NCBI RefSeq assembly: GCF_002161215.1
Contig: NZ_NFMB01000002.1
Coordinates: 434,001 to 498,000, forward strand
Reading direction: 5' to 3'
DNA: 64,000 nt
Source: Flavonifractor sp. An10
Lineage (GTDB): Bacteria; Bacillota; Clostridia; Oscillospirales; Oscillospiraceae
In this document: one piece after another, positions 55,803-63,844 of the stretch
Position numbering within the stretch: position 1 is the first letter of the stretch
How the letters are laid out: the number at the start of each line of letters is the position of its first letter
Position numbers and translations under genes: made by a program
Notes under the pieces: model-generated
What the model was told of the DNA's origin: nothing
The model's input: only the letters and a program-made list of their open reading frames with translations
Database searches by the model: none

Positions 55803-56621
55803 CTAAGAGCCGGCCTGTGCCGGCTCCACCCGCATCTGCAGCTCGGTGACGTACTCCTCCTCCAGGTTGGTGTCGTGGGCGTCCACCCGATAGAGCTCCA
55901 GCGGCGGGCCGGCCGGGCGGCGGCCGGCCGCCTCTGCTCCGGCCAGAAGCGCGCGGTAGTGCTCCTCCAGCCGGTCGTAGGAGCCGCGGTAGTAGAGGCG
56001 GACGTATTCCCCGGCGGGGAGCACATCGTCGTAGGGGAGGCCGGGCTCGGTAAAGAAGAACACCCGGGAGAAGTGGTTATAGACGCCCCGGGACAGGCTG
56101 TCCTCGTCCACCGCCGCCCCCATACACTGGCTTCCGATCACCTTCAGATAGTCCTGGTGCCGCTGCTCCAGCTTTTTGAGCAGGAAGTCGATCTCCTTCT
56201 CCAGAATGATATCCTTTTCCAGGAATACATAGGGGCGCTCCGCCTCCTGCACCAGCTCCACCCGGCCGGCGGCCGCGTTCCGGTACTGCTCCAGCCGGGA
56301 GCGGCGGTTCTGCGCCTCCTTCAGAGCCGCCTCCAGCTCCGCCATGCGGCGGCGGAGCAGTTCCTCCTCCCGATCCAGCAGGGTGAGGGTCTCGCCCACC
56401 GACCGCCGCTCCAGATAGGCCCGGATGGAGCGGGTGGGAATGCCCAGCTCCCGGAGGGAGCGGATGATGTTGAGGGTGCACACGTCCTGGATGCCGTACA
56501 TGCGGTAGCGGTTCTCCCCCCGAACCGGGTGGAGCAGCCCCTTCTCCTCATAGTAGCGCAGCGTGTCGGGGCAGAGGTCGAAAAGCTTGGCCAGCTCGTG
56601 GATCTGATAAAACTGTTTCAA
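55803..56621 (-). CDS. MerR-family regulator with effector domain (BmrR-like)
   Basis: This 272-residue regulator has a MerR DNA-binding domain at residues 1-70 (YQIHELAKLFDLCPDTLRYYEEKGLLHPVR onward). A long coiled linker (GETLTLLDREEELLRRRMAELEAALKEA) and a GyrI-like ligand-binding domain of about 150 residues follow. The start is TTG 56621 with GGAGGG upstream. It is divergent from MATE exporter 2, with a promoter of 19-bp spacing between them. It would therefore twist that promoter open when a drug-like ligand binds. Confidence 0.85.
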   Translation of the reverse strand: MKQFYQIHELAKLFDLCPDTLRYYEEKGLLHPVRGENRYRMYGIQDVCTLNIIRSLRELGIPTRSIRAYLERRSVGETLTLLDREEELLRRRMAELEAALKEAQNRRSRLEQYRNAAAGRVELVQEAERPYVFLEKDIILEKEIDFLLKKLEQRHQDYLKVIGSQCMGAAVDEDSLSRGVYNHFSRVFFFTEPGLPYDDVLPAGEYVRLYYRGSYDRLEEHYRALLAGAEAAGRRPAGPPLELYRVDAHDTNLEEEYVTELQMRVEPAQAGS

Positions 56622-56639
56622 AAATTTTCCCTCCAGCTC

Positions 56640-56670
56640 TTGACTTTCGGATATTACGAGGGTTTAAGAT
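56640..56670 (+). promoter_or_regulatory. MerR-type promoter with 19-bp spacer
   Basis: TTGACT (56640-56645) and TAAGAT (56665-56670) are separated by 19 bases instead of 17. The spacer holds an imperfect dyad CTTTCG/CGAGGG. This over-long spacing is the mark of promoters activated by MerR proteins. It drives the MATE gene at 56696 and faces the MerR gene. Confidence 0.75.
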
Positions 56671-56695
56671 AGAGGCAGCAGAGGAGGTTTTACCC

Positions 56696-58045
56696 TTGAA
56701 TCTAGTCAAGAAGTTTTTCAAGTTCACCATCCCGTCCATTGTCTCCATGTGGATCTTCTCCCTCTACTCCATGGTAGACGGCATCTTCGTCTCCTGGGGC
56801 GTGGGAGAGCACGCCCTGACGGCGGTCAACCTGTCCCTGCCCTTTGTGTCGCTGATCTTCACTCTGGGCATCCTGCTGGCCACCGGCACCTCCACCATCC
56901 TGTCCATCGCCCTGGGGCAGGGGGATGTGGAGAAGGCGCGCAACTATTTCAACCAGAACCTGTTTGTAGTCATCGTCACCACCGTGATCCTGTCGGTCAT
57001 CGTCCTGCTCAATCTGGACTGGGTGGCACATTTCCTGGGCTCCGCCCCGGAGAACCACCACCTGGTGAAGGAGTATGTGGGTGTCATCGCCGCCTTCTCC
57101 GTGTTTTTCACGGTGTCCTATAACCTGGAGGTACAGGTCAAGGCCGACGGCGCCCCCCATGTGAGCATCATCGGCGTCACCTCCTGCGGCCTGATGAACG
57201 TGCTGCTGGACTATATTTTCGTCATGCACTTCCACTGGGGGGTGTGGGGCGCGGCCCTGGCCACCGGCCTGTCCCAGGCCACGTCCACCCTGGTGTTTGT
57301 GGTCTACTTCCTGACCCACCGCTACCCCCTGCGGTTCGGTAGATTCAAGCCCGACTTCGGGGCCTACCGCCGCATCATCCCCCTGGGCACCGCCGACGGC
57401 CTGAGCGAGCTGTCCAACGGCTTTGTCATGTTCCTGTTCAACCACATCATCCAGCGGGTCATCGGCCTGGACGCCCTGGTGTCCTACACCATCATCGGCT
57501 ACGTGAACACCCTGGTGATCAACTGCATGATCGGCATTGCCCACGGCATTCAGCCCCTGTCCAGCTTCCATCTGGGGGCCGGGGAGCGGCACATGTGCCA
57601 CAAGTTCCTCGCCTTCGGCGTGCGCACCGCCGCCGTGTTCGCGGTGATCTTCTTCGCGGGCTGCCAGCTGCTGGCCGCTCCGATTGTGGGCATGTTCCTG
57701 GAGCATGACAGCGCCCTCTTCGCCAGCTCGGTGTCCGCCCTGCGGCTCTATTCCTTCGCATTCCTGCTGGTGGGCTTCAACGTGGTGGTGTCCGGATTCT
57801 TCACCGCCATGGAGCATCCGTTCCCCTCCCTGACCATCTCCTTCGGCCGGGGCCTGGTGCTCATCGCCGGGTGCCTGCTGGTGCTCTCCTCCCTCTTCGG
57901 TGCTACCGGTATCTGGCTCTCCCCCCTGGCGTCCGAGGCCATCTGCCTGGTGTCCACGGTCTTCTTCCTGGTGCGGTATTTCCGCCGCGTCCGGCAGGAG
58001 GACGTGGTAAAGGAGCAAACCCCGGAGACGGAACCGCTGGCATAA
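56696..58045 (+). CDS. MATE-family efflux transporter 2
   Basis: This 449-residue integral membrane protein has about 12 helices and the MATE opening FFKFTIPSIVSMWIFSLYSMVDGIFVSWGVG. The start is TTG 56696 with AGGAGG at eight bases. It is likely induced by the divergent MerR regulator when its ligand, perhaps also the exported compound, accumulates. It is only distantly similar to MATE 1. Its end abuts a bidirectional terminator. Confidence 0.9.
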   Translation: MNLVKKFFKFTIPSIVSMWIFSLYSMVDGIFVSWGVGEHALTAVNLSLPFVSLIFTLGILLATGTSTILSIALGQGDVEKARNYFNQNLFVVIVTTVILSVIVLLNLDWVAHFLGSAPENHHLVKEYVGVIAAFSVFFTVSYNLEVQVKADGAPHVSIIGVTSCGLMNVLLDYIFVMHFHWGVWGAALATGLSQATSTLVFVVYFLTHRYPLRFGRFKPDFGAYRRIIPLGTADGLSELSNGFVMFLFNHIIQRVIGLDALVSYTIIGYVNTLVINCMIGIAHGIQPLSSFHLGAGERHMCHKFLAFGVRTAAVFAVIFFAGCQLLAAPIVGMFLEHDSALFASSVSALRLYSFAFLLVGFNVVVSGFFTAMEHPFPSLTISFGRGLVLIAGCLLVLSSLFGATGIWLSPLASEAICLVSTVFFLVRYFRRVRQEDVVKEQTPETEPLA

Positions 58046-58058
58046 CCCTCCCCCTGTG

Positions 58059-58092
58059 AAAACGGCGCATGGCTGAGGCCATGCGCCGTTTT
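58059..58092. terminator. Bidirectional terminator
   Basis: AAAACGGCGCATGGC, loop TGAG, GCCATGCGCCGTTTT: a 15-pair stem with A and T ends serving the convergent MATE 2 and HAD genes. Confidence 0.9.
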
Positions 58093-58098
58093 GTTGTG

Positions 58099-58926
58099 TC
58101 AGGTATCCAGGAAGTACCGCTCCACCGCCATGGCCACGCCGGCCTGGGTATTGGAGCCGGTGACATAGCGCGCGGCGGCCTTGGCCTGGTCTGTGGCGTT
58201 GGCCATGGCAAAAGACCAGCCCGCCCAGGAGAGCAGCTCCAGATCGTTGCCCGCGTCGCCGAAGGCCATGACCTGCTCCGCCGACCAGCCCCGCCGGGCG
58301 CACAGACCCTGCACCGCCGCCCCCTTGTTGACGCCGGGGGCGTTGAGCTCCAGATTGCCGGGAAAGGCGGTTACCGCGGTCAGAGGGCCGCAGGAGAGAA
58401 TCCGTTCCACCACGGCGGCCCTGCGCGCCTCCGGGATGCGGTAGACGTGGATCTTTTCCACAGCCCGGCCCGCCAGCCCGGACGGCAGATCTTCCGCCAG
58501 GGTGGTGCGGCGGCACAGCATATCCTGAAACCGGGGGGAGAGGGCGCACGCCAGCACGGAGGGAAACCGATCCCGCTGGATCACATTTTCCCCCTCGCAG
58601 TAGACCTCGAAGGGAAGCTGTTCCTCCAGCAGCACCCGCACCAGAGGCTGCCAGGTGGCCGCCTCCAGGCAGCTGCGGTAGAGCCACTCGCCGGTCTCCA
58701 GATCCAGCACGGCGGCGCCGCTGGACATCACGGCATAGCGCACCGTACCCAGCTGATCGGCCGCATCCCGCAGCAGGCTCCACCCCCGGCCGCTGGCCAG
58801 AGCCACGGCGGCCCCCCGCTCCGACGCCGCCCGCAGGGCGCGGATGTTGCGCGCCGGCACGGTGGCGTGGTCGGCGTCCAGCAGGGTGCCGTCCATGTCC
58901 AGGCAGATGAGCCTGATATCCGTCAC
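58099..58926 (-). CDS. HAD-superfamily (Cof-type) phosphatase
   Basis: This 275-residue phosphatase of the Cof type has motif I DMDGTLLD at residue 10, motif II around ALASGRG near 45, and Lys with FGDAGND near 222 as motifs III and IV. Members act on sugar phosphates or other small phosphorylated metabolites. It begins inside the end of the transketolase C-half gene (four-base ATGA overlap), so it is made with transketolase. That supports a sugar-phosphate substrate, which is inference. Confidence 0.85.
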   Translation of the reverse strand: MTDIRLICLDMDGTLLDADHATVPARNIRALRAASERGAAVALASGRGWSLLRDAADQLGTVRYAVMSSGAAVLDLETGEWLYRSCLEAATWQPLVRVLLEEQLPFEVYCEGENVIQRDRFPSVLACALSPRFQDMLCRRTTLAEDLPSGLAGRAVEKIHVYRIPEARRAAVVERILSCGPLTAVTAFPGNLELNAPGVNKGAAVQGLCARRGWSAEQVMAFGDAGNDLELLSWAGWSFAMANATDQAKAAARYVTGSNTQAGVAMAVERYFLDT

Positions 58927-59870
58927 TTTTTCAGCTTCAGGGCGTGGCGCACCTTGTCCGCGATGCCGGCGGGGGTGAGGCCGTAGGCCGCCAGCACATC
59001 CTGGGCCTTGCCGGAGCGGCCGAACACGTCCTCCACGCCGTGGCGCACCACGGGCACCGGATGGTGCTCCGCCAGGAACTCCGCCACCGCGGAACCCAGG
59101 CCGCCCACGGTGGTGGCCTCCTCGGTGGTGACGATGCAGCCCGTCTCCAGGGCGGCCTTGAGCACCAGCTCCCCGTCCAGGGGCTTGATGGTGTGCATGT
59201 CCAGCACCCGCACGTCGATGCCCTCGGCGGCCAGGGCCTCCGCCGCCTGGAGTGCCATCTGCACCATCATGCCGGTGGCGATCACCGTCGCGTCGGCGCC
59301 GGGCCGCAGGGCGACGCCCTGGCCCAGGTGGAAGGAATAGCCGGGGATGGCGTCGGTGACGCTCTCCACCGCCAGGCGGCCCAGCCGGAGATAGGCGGGG
59401 CCGTCGTAGTCCAGCAGGGCCTTTACCGCCTGGCGCATCTCCGGGGCGTCACAGGGGGAGACCACCAGCATGCCGGGGATGGCCCGCATGATGGCGTAGT
59501 CCTCGATGCACTGATGGGTGGCGCCGTCCTCGCCCACGGACAGGCCGCCGTGGGAGCCCACCACCTTCACGTTGAGACGGGGGTAGGCGATGGAGTTGCG
59601 CACCTGCTCCCAGGCACGGCCGGTGGCGAACATGGCGAAGCTGTTGGCAAAGGGCATCTTGCCGCAGGTGGCCAGGCCGGCGGCCACGCCCATCATGTTG
59701 GCCTCGGCGATGCCCATATTGTAAAAGCGCTCCGGGTGGGCCTTGGCAAAGCCCTTGGTCATGGTGGAGCCGGACAGGTCGGCGTCCAGCACCACCAGCT
59801 GGGGGTACTCCTCCGCCAGTGCCGCCAGGGCCTCGCCGTAGGCGGCGCGGGTTGCGATTTTCTCTGCCAT
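58923..59870 (-). CDS. Transketolase, C-terminal subunit
   Basis: This 315-residue protein matches the pyrimidine-binding and C-terminal domains of transketolase. MAEKIATRAAYGEALAALAEEYPQLVVLDADL opens the pyrimidine domain; VKVVGSHGGLSVGEDGATHQCIED and LAAEGIDVRVLDMHTIKPLD follow. It works only with the N-terminal subunit encoded directly upstream (two-base gap), together forming one thiamine-diphosphate enzyme that moves two-carbon units between sugar phosphates. Split transketolases are common in Firmicutes. Confidence 0.9.
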   Translation of the reverse strand: MAEKIATRAAYGEALAALAEEYPQLVVLDADLSGSTMTKGFAKAHPERFYNMGIAEANMMGVAAGLATCGKMPFANSFAMFATGRAWEQVRNSIAYPRLNVKVVGSHGGLSVGEDGATHQCIEDYAIMRAIPGMLVVSPCDAPEMRQAVKALLDYDGPAYLRLGRLAVESVTDAIPGYSFHLGQGVALRPGADATVIATGMMVQMALQAAEALAAEGIDVRVLDMHTIKPLDGELVLKAALETGCIVTTEEATTVGGLGSAVAEFLAEHHPVPVVRHGVEDVFGRSGKAQDVLAAYGLTPAGIADKVRHALKLKK

Positions 59871-59872
59871 GC

Positions 59873-60718
59873 TTACTTCCCCTCCAGTTCCGCGATTCTG
59901 GCGGCCAGCTCCGCCCGGGCCTTCTCAAACTGCTCGTCGTTGGGGGCCTTGCCGTGCCAGCCGTAGTCCCCCTCCATGAAGGACACGCCCCTGCCCTTCA
60001 CCGTCCTGGCCAGGAGCACGGTGGGCATACCCTTGCAGGCCGCCGCGGCGGCAAAGGCGTCCTCCAGGGCCTGGAAGTCGTGGCCGTCCACGGGGATCAC
60101 GTTCCAGTTGAAGGCCGCGAACTTCTTGTCCAAAGGCTCGGAGGGCATTACGTCCGCCGTGGCCCCGTCGATCTGCAGGCCGTTCACGTCCACGATGGCG
60201 CACAGGTTGTCCAGGCGGTACTTGGCCGCCGCCATGGCGGCCTCCCACACCTGGCCCTCCTCGATCTCGCCGTCGCCCAGCAGGGTGTACACCCGGTAAT
60301 CCCGGCCGTCGGCCTTGCCCGCCAGGGCCATGCCCACGGCGGCGGAGATGCCCTGGCCCAGGCTGCCGGTGGACATGTCCACGCCGGGCACGTGGTGCAT
60401 CTCCGCGTGGCCGGACATCTGCCCGTCAATGCGGCGGAACTCCTTCAGCCGCTCCACGGGGAAGAAGCCCCGCTGGGCCAGCGTGGGGTAGAGGGCGGGG
60501 GTGCAGTGGCCCTTGGAGAGCACAAAGCGATCCCGGGCGGGGTCGCGGGGCTGCTCCGGGTTCACCCGCATCACCCGGAAGTAGAGCTCTGTCAGGATGT
60601 CCATGGCGGACAGGGAGCCGCCGATGTGGCCCGACGCCGCCCGATGTACCATCTCCATCGCCAGCAGCCGGCTCCTGGCCGCGGTCAGGGCCAGGTCGTG
60701 CATGTTCGTCTGTTCCAT
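59873..60718 (-). CDS. Transketolase, N-terminal (TPP-binding) subunit
   Basis: This is a 281-residue protein. The start at 60718 (MEQTNMHDLALTAARSRL) has AAAGGTG upstream. The TPP-binding motif LLGDGEIEEGQ, then VDVN, spans about residues 140-170. HIGGSLSAMDIL near 32 and SKGHCTPALYP near 67 provide the conserved His and substrate-binding residues. It pairs with the C-subunit gene two bases downstream. The operon ends with the HAD phosphatase. Confidence 0.9.
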   Translation of the reverse strand: MEQTNMHDLALTAARSRLLAMEMVHRAASGHIGGSLSAMDILTELYFRVMRVNPEQPRDPARDRFVLSKGHCTPALYPTLAQRGFFPVERLKEFRRIDGQMSGHAEMHHVPGVDMSTGSLGQGISAAVGMALAGKADGRDYRVYTLLGDGEIEEGQVWEAAMAAAKYRLDNLCAIVDVNGLQIDGATADVMPSEPLDKKFAAFNWNVIPVDGHDFQALEDAFAAAAACKGMPTVLLARTVKGRGVSFMEGDYGWHGKAPNDEQFEKARAELAARIAELEGK

Positions 60719-60894
60719 CCGATTCACCTTTCCGTTTTTTCCGGCCCGGGGGCCGGACATTTTCCCGAACTCTAGTATATCCTACCAAACCCGCCGTTTC
60801 AACTGTTGGCCGAGAAAAAATCCCACGAAAAAAGGCCCGCGCCGCCGACCGGATGCCGCAGAGTGCCAAAGGGGCCGGGCCAGGGGACAAAGAA

Positions 60895-60931
60895 AGCCCT
60901 CCGGAAAGCCTGTAGGCATTTTCGGAGGGCT
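60895..60931 (-). terminator. Terminator after the SEDS-like gene
   Basis: AGCCCTCCG pairs with CGGAGGGCT around an 18-base loop just past the stop at 60939, separating it from the transketolase operon. Confidence 0.6.
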
Positions 60932-60938
60932 GCCGGGT

Positions 60939-62297
60939 CTATGCCTTTTTCCGGTACTCGATGTGCAGGGAGCCGCGGCCCAGGGGGATGTTCAGGGCCT
61001 CGGGCAGGGAGACGGGGCGGGCGGAGGCCGCCACGGCGTCCCGCACCAGGGCGTCCATGCGGAACACCGACAGGAGCACCCCGGCCAGGGCCGCGTCCAC
61101 CAGCAGGAAGGTGACGCCGTAGGACAGAAAGGGGAGGGAGAGGGCGCCGGACGGCCACCAGCCCAGGTTGTAGAGCCAGTAGATGGCGGCCTGGAACAGC
61201 AGGGGGCAGAGGGCCGCCAGGGCCGTCAGCTTCCCGGTGCGGCTGCGCAGGCGGAAAATCCGCCGGAGCAGGAGGGCGGCAAGCAGGATGATGCCGGCCG
61301 CGGCCGCCCAGAACACCCACCGGCCCAGCCCCTGGGAGACCTCGGCCAGAAGCAGGTCGGGAGAGGTATAGGTGACCTCGCCGGCGCGCAGATGGGCATA
61401 CCACCAGCCGTAACCGAAGGGATCCAGCGCCGGGTTCCAGAACGCAGCCATGCGCATCTGGGCGTAGTCGCTTCGCGCCAGCTGGTATCCCATCCCCAGC
61501 GCCGCCGTCAGGGCGGGCCCCAGGGCGGCCAGGGCGTTCCACCGGCGCTTTCCCCGGAACCAGCCCAGCCGGACGGCGGTCAGCAGCACTACCAGCATAC
61601 TGCCCGCGCTCACCAGCCAGGCGGTGAGGTGGGGGGCCAGCAGGGCGGTGAAGGGGAGCGCCAGCGCGGCAATTCCGCAGAGGAGCACAGCCAGGGGGCC
61701 CTTTCCGCGCAGGGTAACCAGCAGAGCGGCAAAAGGTACAGGCAGGAGCAGGACGGGGTAGACAAGAAGATAGTAGACGGGCAGAGTCCACCAATCCCTC
61801 AGCCAAGTGGACGGTATCAAAAGAAAGCTCAGACAGAGGACGGCCATTGCCGCTGTCGGCACCCACCTGCGGCGGAAGAGAAGGGTGTAGTCAGAAAACC
61901 AGAGGCACACCAGCACCCCCACGGCCAGCACCAGCCCCACGGCCTGCCGCCGGAAATAGTAGTCGGATGCACTATCCCCGGTAACCTGGCAGGCCAGCAG
62001 CTGAAGCGTCAGCCCAACGCCCAGCAGCACCGCCACCGTCAGCGCCAGCCGCCAGCAGCTCCGGGGCCGGTGGAGCCGATCCAGCTCCCGTCCCACCGCC
62101 TCCGGCTCCCCCATCTCGGCCACGGCGGCGGCCAGGGCCTCGCCGGGGCTCTGCCCCTCCGCCTCGAAGGCGGCGGCCTGGTCGGCGATGTGGTCGGACA
62201 GCTCCCGCAGCAGGGGCCGCCTCGCCCGCTTCCAGCGGATCTGGGCCCCCACCGCCTCCAGGTATTCGTTCAGCTGCTCACGCGCCACAGCAGTCAC
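60939..62297 (-). CDS. Permease-prefix/HAAS-like domain fused to a SEDS (FtsW/RodA-like) protein
   Basis: This is a 452-residue protein. Residues 1-80 form the cytoplasmic helical domain (LNEYLEAVGAQIRWKRARRPLLRELSDHI onward) typical of proteins controlled by PadR. About ten membrane helices follow. The last part has SEDS-like signatures: YTSPDLLLAEVSQGLG, comparable to the HTDFIFA region, and SGALSLPFLSYG, comparable to LPFVSYG of FtsW/RodA. The catalytic Asp region is altered, so glycosyltransferase activity is doubtful. It overlaps the PadR gene by 20 bases. Confidence 0.7.
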   Translation of the reverse strand: MTAVAREQLNEYLEAVGAQIRWKRARRPLLRELSDHIADQAAAFEAEGQSPGEALAAAVAEMGEPEAVGRELDRLHRPRSCWRLALTVAVLLGVGLTLQLLACQVTGDSASDYYFRRQAVGLVLAVGVLVCLWFSDYTLLFRRRWVPTAAMAVLCLSFLLIPSTWLRDWWTLPVYYLLVYPVLLLPVPFAALLVTLRGKGPLAVLLCGIAALALPFTALLAPHLTAWLVSAGSMLVVLLTAVRLGWFRGKRRWNALAALGPALTAALGMGYQLARSDYAQMRMAAFWNPALDPFGYGWWYAHLRAGEVTYTSPDLLLAEVSQGLGRWVFWAAAAGIILLAALLLRRIFRLRSRTGKLTALAALCPLLFQAAIYWLYNLGWWPSGALSLPFLSYGVTFLLVDAALAGVLLSVFRMDALVRDAVAASARPVSLPEALNIPLGRGSLHIEYRKKA

Positions 62298-62622
62298 CCC
62301 CCTCCAGCACGCCCCGCACCGCGTCAGCGTAGGCGTACCACTCCGCCCGCTGTCCGGCCAGGGCCTCCCGGCCCTCCCGGGTGATGGAATAGGTGCGCCG
62401 GGTGCGGCCGTTGACCGTGCCGTCGCTGGAGGTCACCCAGCCCTGGGCCTCCAGCGTGTGAAGCAGGGGATAGAGGGTGCCCGCCTTCAGGTGGAAGATC
62501 TCCCTGGACTGGGCCCGCAGGGCCTCCACCATCTCATAGCCGTACATGTCCCTGCGCTCCAGCAGGGCCAGCAGCAGCATGCCCGTGCCGCCGGGGGCGC
62601 CCCGCCCATCGGATTTTGCCAT
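62278..62622 (-). CDS. PadR-family transcriptional regulator
   Basis: This 114-residue winged-helix repressor contains LLLALLERRDMYGYEMVEALRAQS and HLKAGTLYPLLHTLEAQGWV, then RTRRTYSITREGREAL, the PadR recognition and wing elements. ATG 62622 has GAGGTGAGG upstream. It is coupled to the SEDS-like gene, which carries the domain usual for PadR-controlled membrane proteins. Two near-identical palindromic sites lie directly upstream, so it is probably autorepressed. Confidence 0.85.
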   Translation of the reverse strand: MAKSDGRGAPGGTGMLLLALLERRDMYGYEMVEALRAQSREIFHLKAGTLYPLLHTLEAQGWVTSSDGTVNGRTRRTYSITREGREALAGQRAEWYAYADAVRGVLEGGDCCGA

Positions 62623-62635
62623 AGTCCTCACCTCG

Positions 62636-62681
62636 ATAGATAGATGATCTATGTATCATTATAGATAGATGATCTATCTAT
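62636..62681 (-). promoter_or_regulatory. Double palindromic operator of the PadR operon
   Basis: ATAGATAGAT-G-ATCTATCTAT (62661-62681) is a perfect 21-base palindrome. The same ATAGATAGATGATCTAT occurs at 62636-62652. Both lie between the PadR start and the divergent end of the XRE gene, where the promoter must be. Confidence 0.75.
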
Positions 62682-62701
62682 GTCAAGAGGCAGTTTGACC
62701 G

Positions 62702-63679
62702 TCAGCTCCGGCGGGCGGCCCGCCGCTCCCAGACCGCGCCCGCCCAGGCCGCGGCCAGATAGAACAGCAGCAGGAACAGGGGCCAATAGTAGAACAGGAA
62801 AACCGGGAACATGTGGTCGGGGGAGAGGAAGAATACCAGTCTGTCCAGCCCGAAGGAGAGGAGCCAGGCGGCCAGCACCACAAAGGGACGGCGGCGGTAC
62901 CCGCCCCAGGGCAGGGGGAACAGGGCGGCCAGCAAGACGAGCTCCTCTGATTGATAGGGCTTTGGATAGTAGAAGCCGGGGCTCACATCTATGGAGATTA
63001 GAGCCGGAATCCGCAGAAGGTGCAATACAATGGTTGCGGTGGCAAACAGCCCAACCGTCAGACCCAGCCGCAGGAGGGCGGGCCGGTCAAACTGCCTCCA
63101 GGCGGCCCTGACTGCCAAACCGAGGAACAGGAGCAGCGGGAGAAAGAGCAGCCAGTCCAAAAATATCTGAAAAGGGGTGGAAAAGCGGTAGACAGCGGGA
63201 ATCAGAACATTCCACGGGGAAAGAATCGAGGTGATTTGGAAATAGACCACCAGGAACATCCAGAAGCTCAGGCCCAGACAGAGCCCCAGGTGTTCCTGCA
63301 CATACCAGCACAGCAGCCCGGCCAGCACCAGCCACAGGGTGAGGTAGATCAGCAGGGTGGTGCAGAACAGAAGGGAGCCCACCCCGCCGCACACCAGCAG
63401 CACGATGGCGGCGATTCTCCGCCCTCCTGCGGGGCCGGAGGCCGGGCGGGGCCGCTCCAGCCGGCCCGCCGGGGCGGGGGCGGCCTCCCCCTTCACCAGC
63501 TCGTCCAGGGTGAGTCCGAAGAGCTCCCCCAGCTTCACCAGCTTGTCCAGCTCCGGCACGCTGGTGTTGTTCTCCCACTTGGACACCGACTGCCGGGACA
63601 CCCCCAGCGCGTCGGCCACCTCCCCCTGGGAGAGATTGCGCGCCTTGCGGAGCTGATAGAGCCGCTCACCCAGATCCAT
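62702..63679 (-). CDS. XRE-family DNA-binding domain fused to a membrane domain
   Basis: This 325-residue protein has an N-terminal Cro/C1 helix-turn-helix (residues 1-65: MDLGERLYQLRKARNLSQGEVADALGVSRQSVSKWENN onward). A polar linker and about seven hydrophobic helices follow. Such one-component membrane regulators tie DNA binding to a signal sensed in the membrane. GGAAGGTG precedes ATG 63679. It lies upstream of the PadR operon on the same strand. The signal and targets are unknown. Confidence 0.8.
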   Translation of the reverse strand: MDLGERLYQLRKARNLSQGEVADALGVSRQSVSKWENNTSVPELDKLVKLGELFGLTLDELVKGEAAPAPAGRLERPRPASGPAGGRRIAAIVLLVCGGVGSLLFCTTLLIYLTLWLVLAGLLCWYVQEHLGLCLGLSFWMFLVVYFQITSILSPWNVLIPAVYRFSTPFQIFLDWLLFLPLLLFLGLAVRAAWRQFDRPALLRLGLTVGLFATATIVLHLLRIPALISIDVSPGFYYPKPYQSEELVLLAALFPLPWGGYRRRPFVVLAAWLLSFGLDRLVFFLSPDHMFPVFLFYYWPLFLLLFYLAAAWAGAVWERRAARRS

Positions 63680-63793
63680 GGCGAAACCACCTTCCTTTCC
63701 TCACCAGTGTACCAGAAAGCGGGGAAACTGTCGAGCAACCGGCCTTGAAAATGGCGCAACCGCCGGTTGCACCAGGAACTGTGGGCAAAAAGG

Positions 63794-63820
63794 GGGCGGC
63801 GGACTTTAAGTCCGCCGCCC
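63794..63820 (-). terminator. Terminator after the SDR gene
   Basis: GGGCGGCGGACTT and AAGTCCGCCGCCC form a perfect 13-pair stem just past the stop of the SDR gene. Confidence 0.75.
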
Positions 63821-63844
63821 GGTGGATAGGAGAGAGAAGGAGGA

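Noticed and set aside
56702-58783. A 693-codon minus-strand frame across MATE 2 and the HAD gene
   Set aside because: It is low-complexity, rich in Gly, Arg and Gln, and runs through a bidirectional terminator. The MATE and HAD genes have clear motifs and starts.
60597-62384. A 595-codon plus-strand frame opposite the SEDS-like gene
   Set aside because: It has no start signal and a composition of an antisense frame, and it crosses a terminator and three real genes.
62636-62681. A short tandem repeat or CRISPR-like array (ATAGAT units)
   Set aside because: There are only two copies, each palindromic and at a promoter, with no spacers of regular length; an operator explains them.
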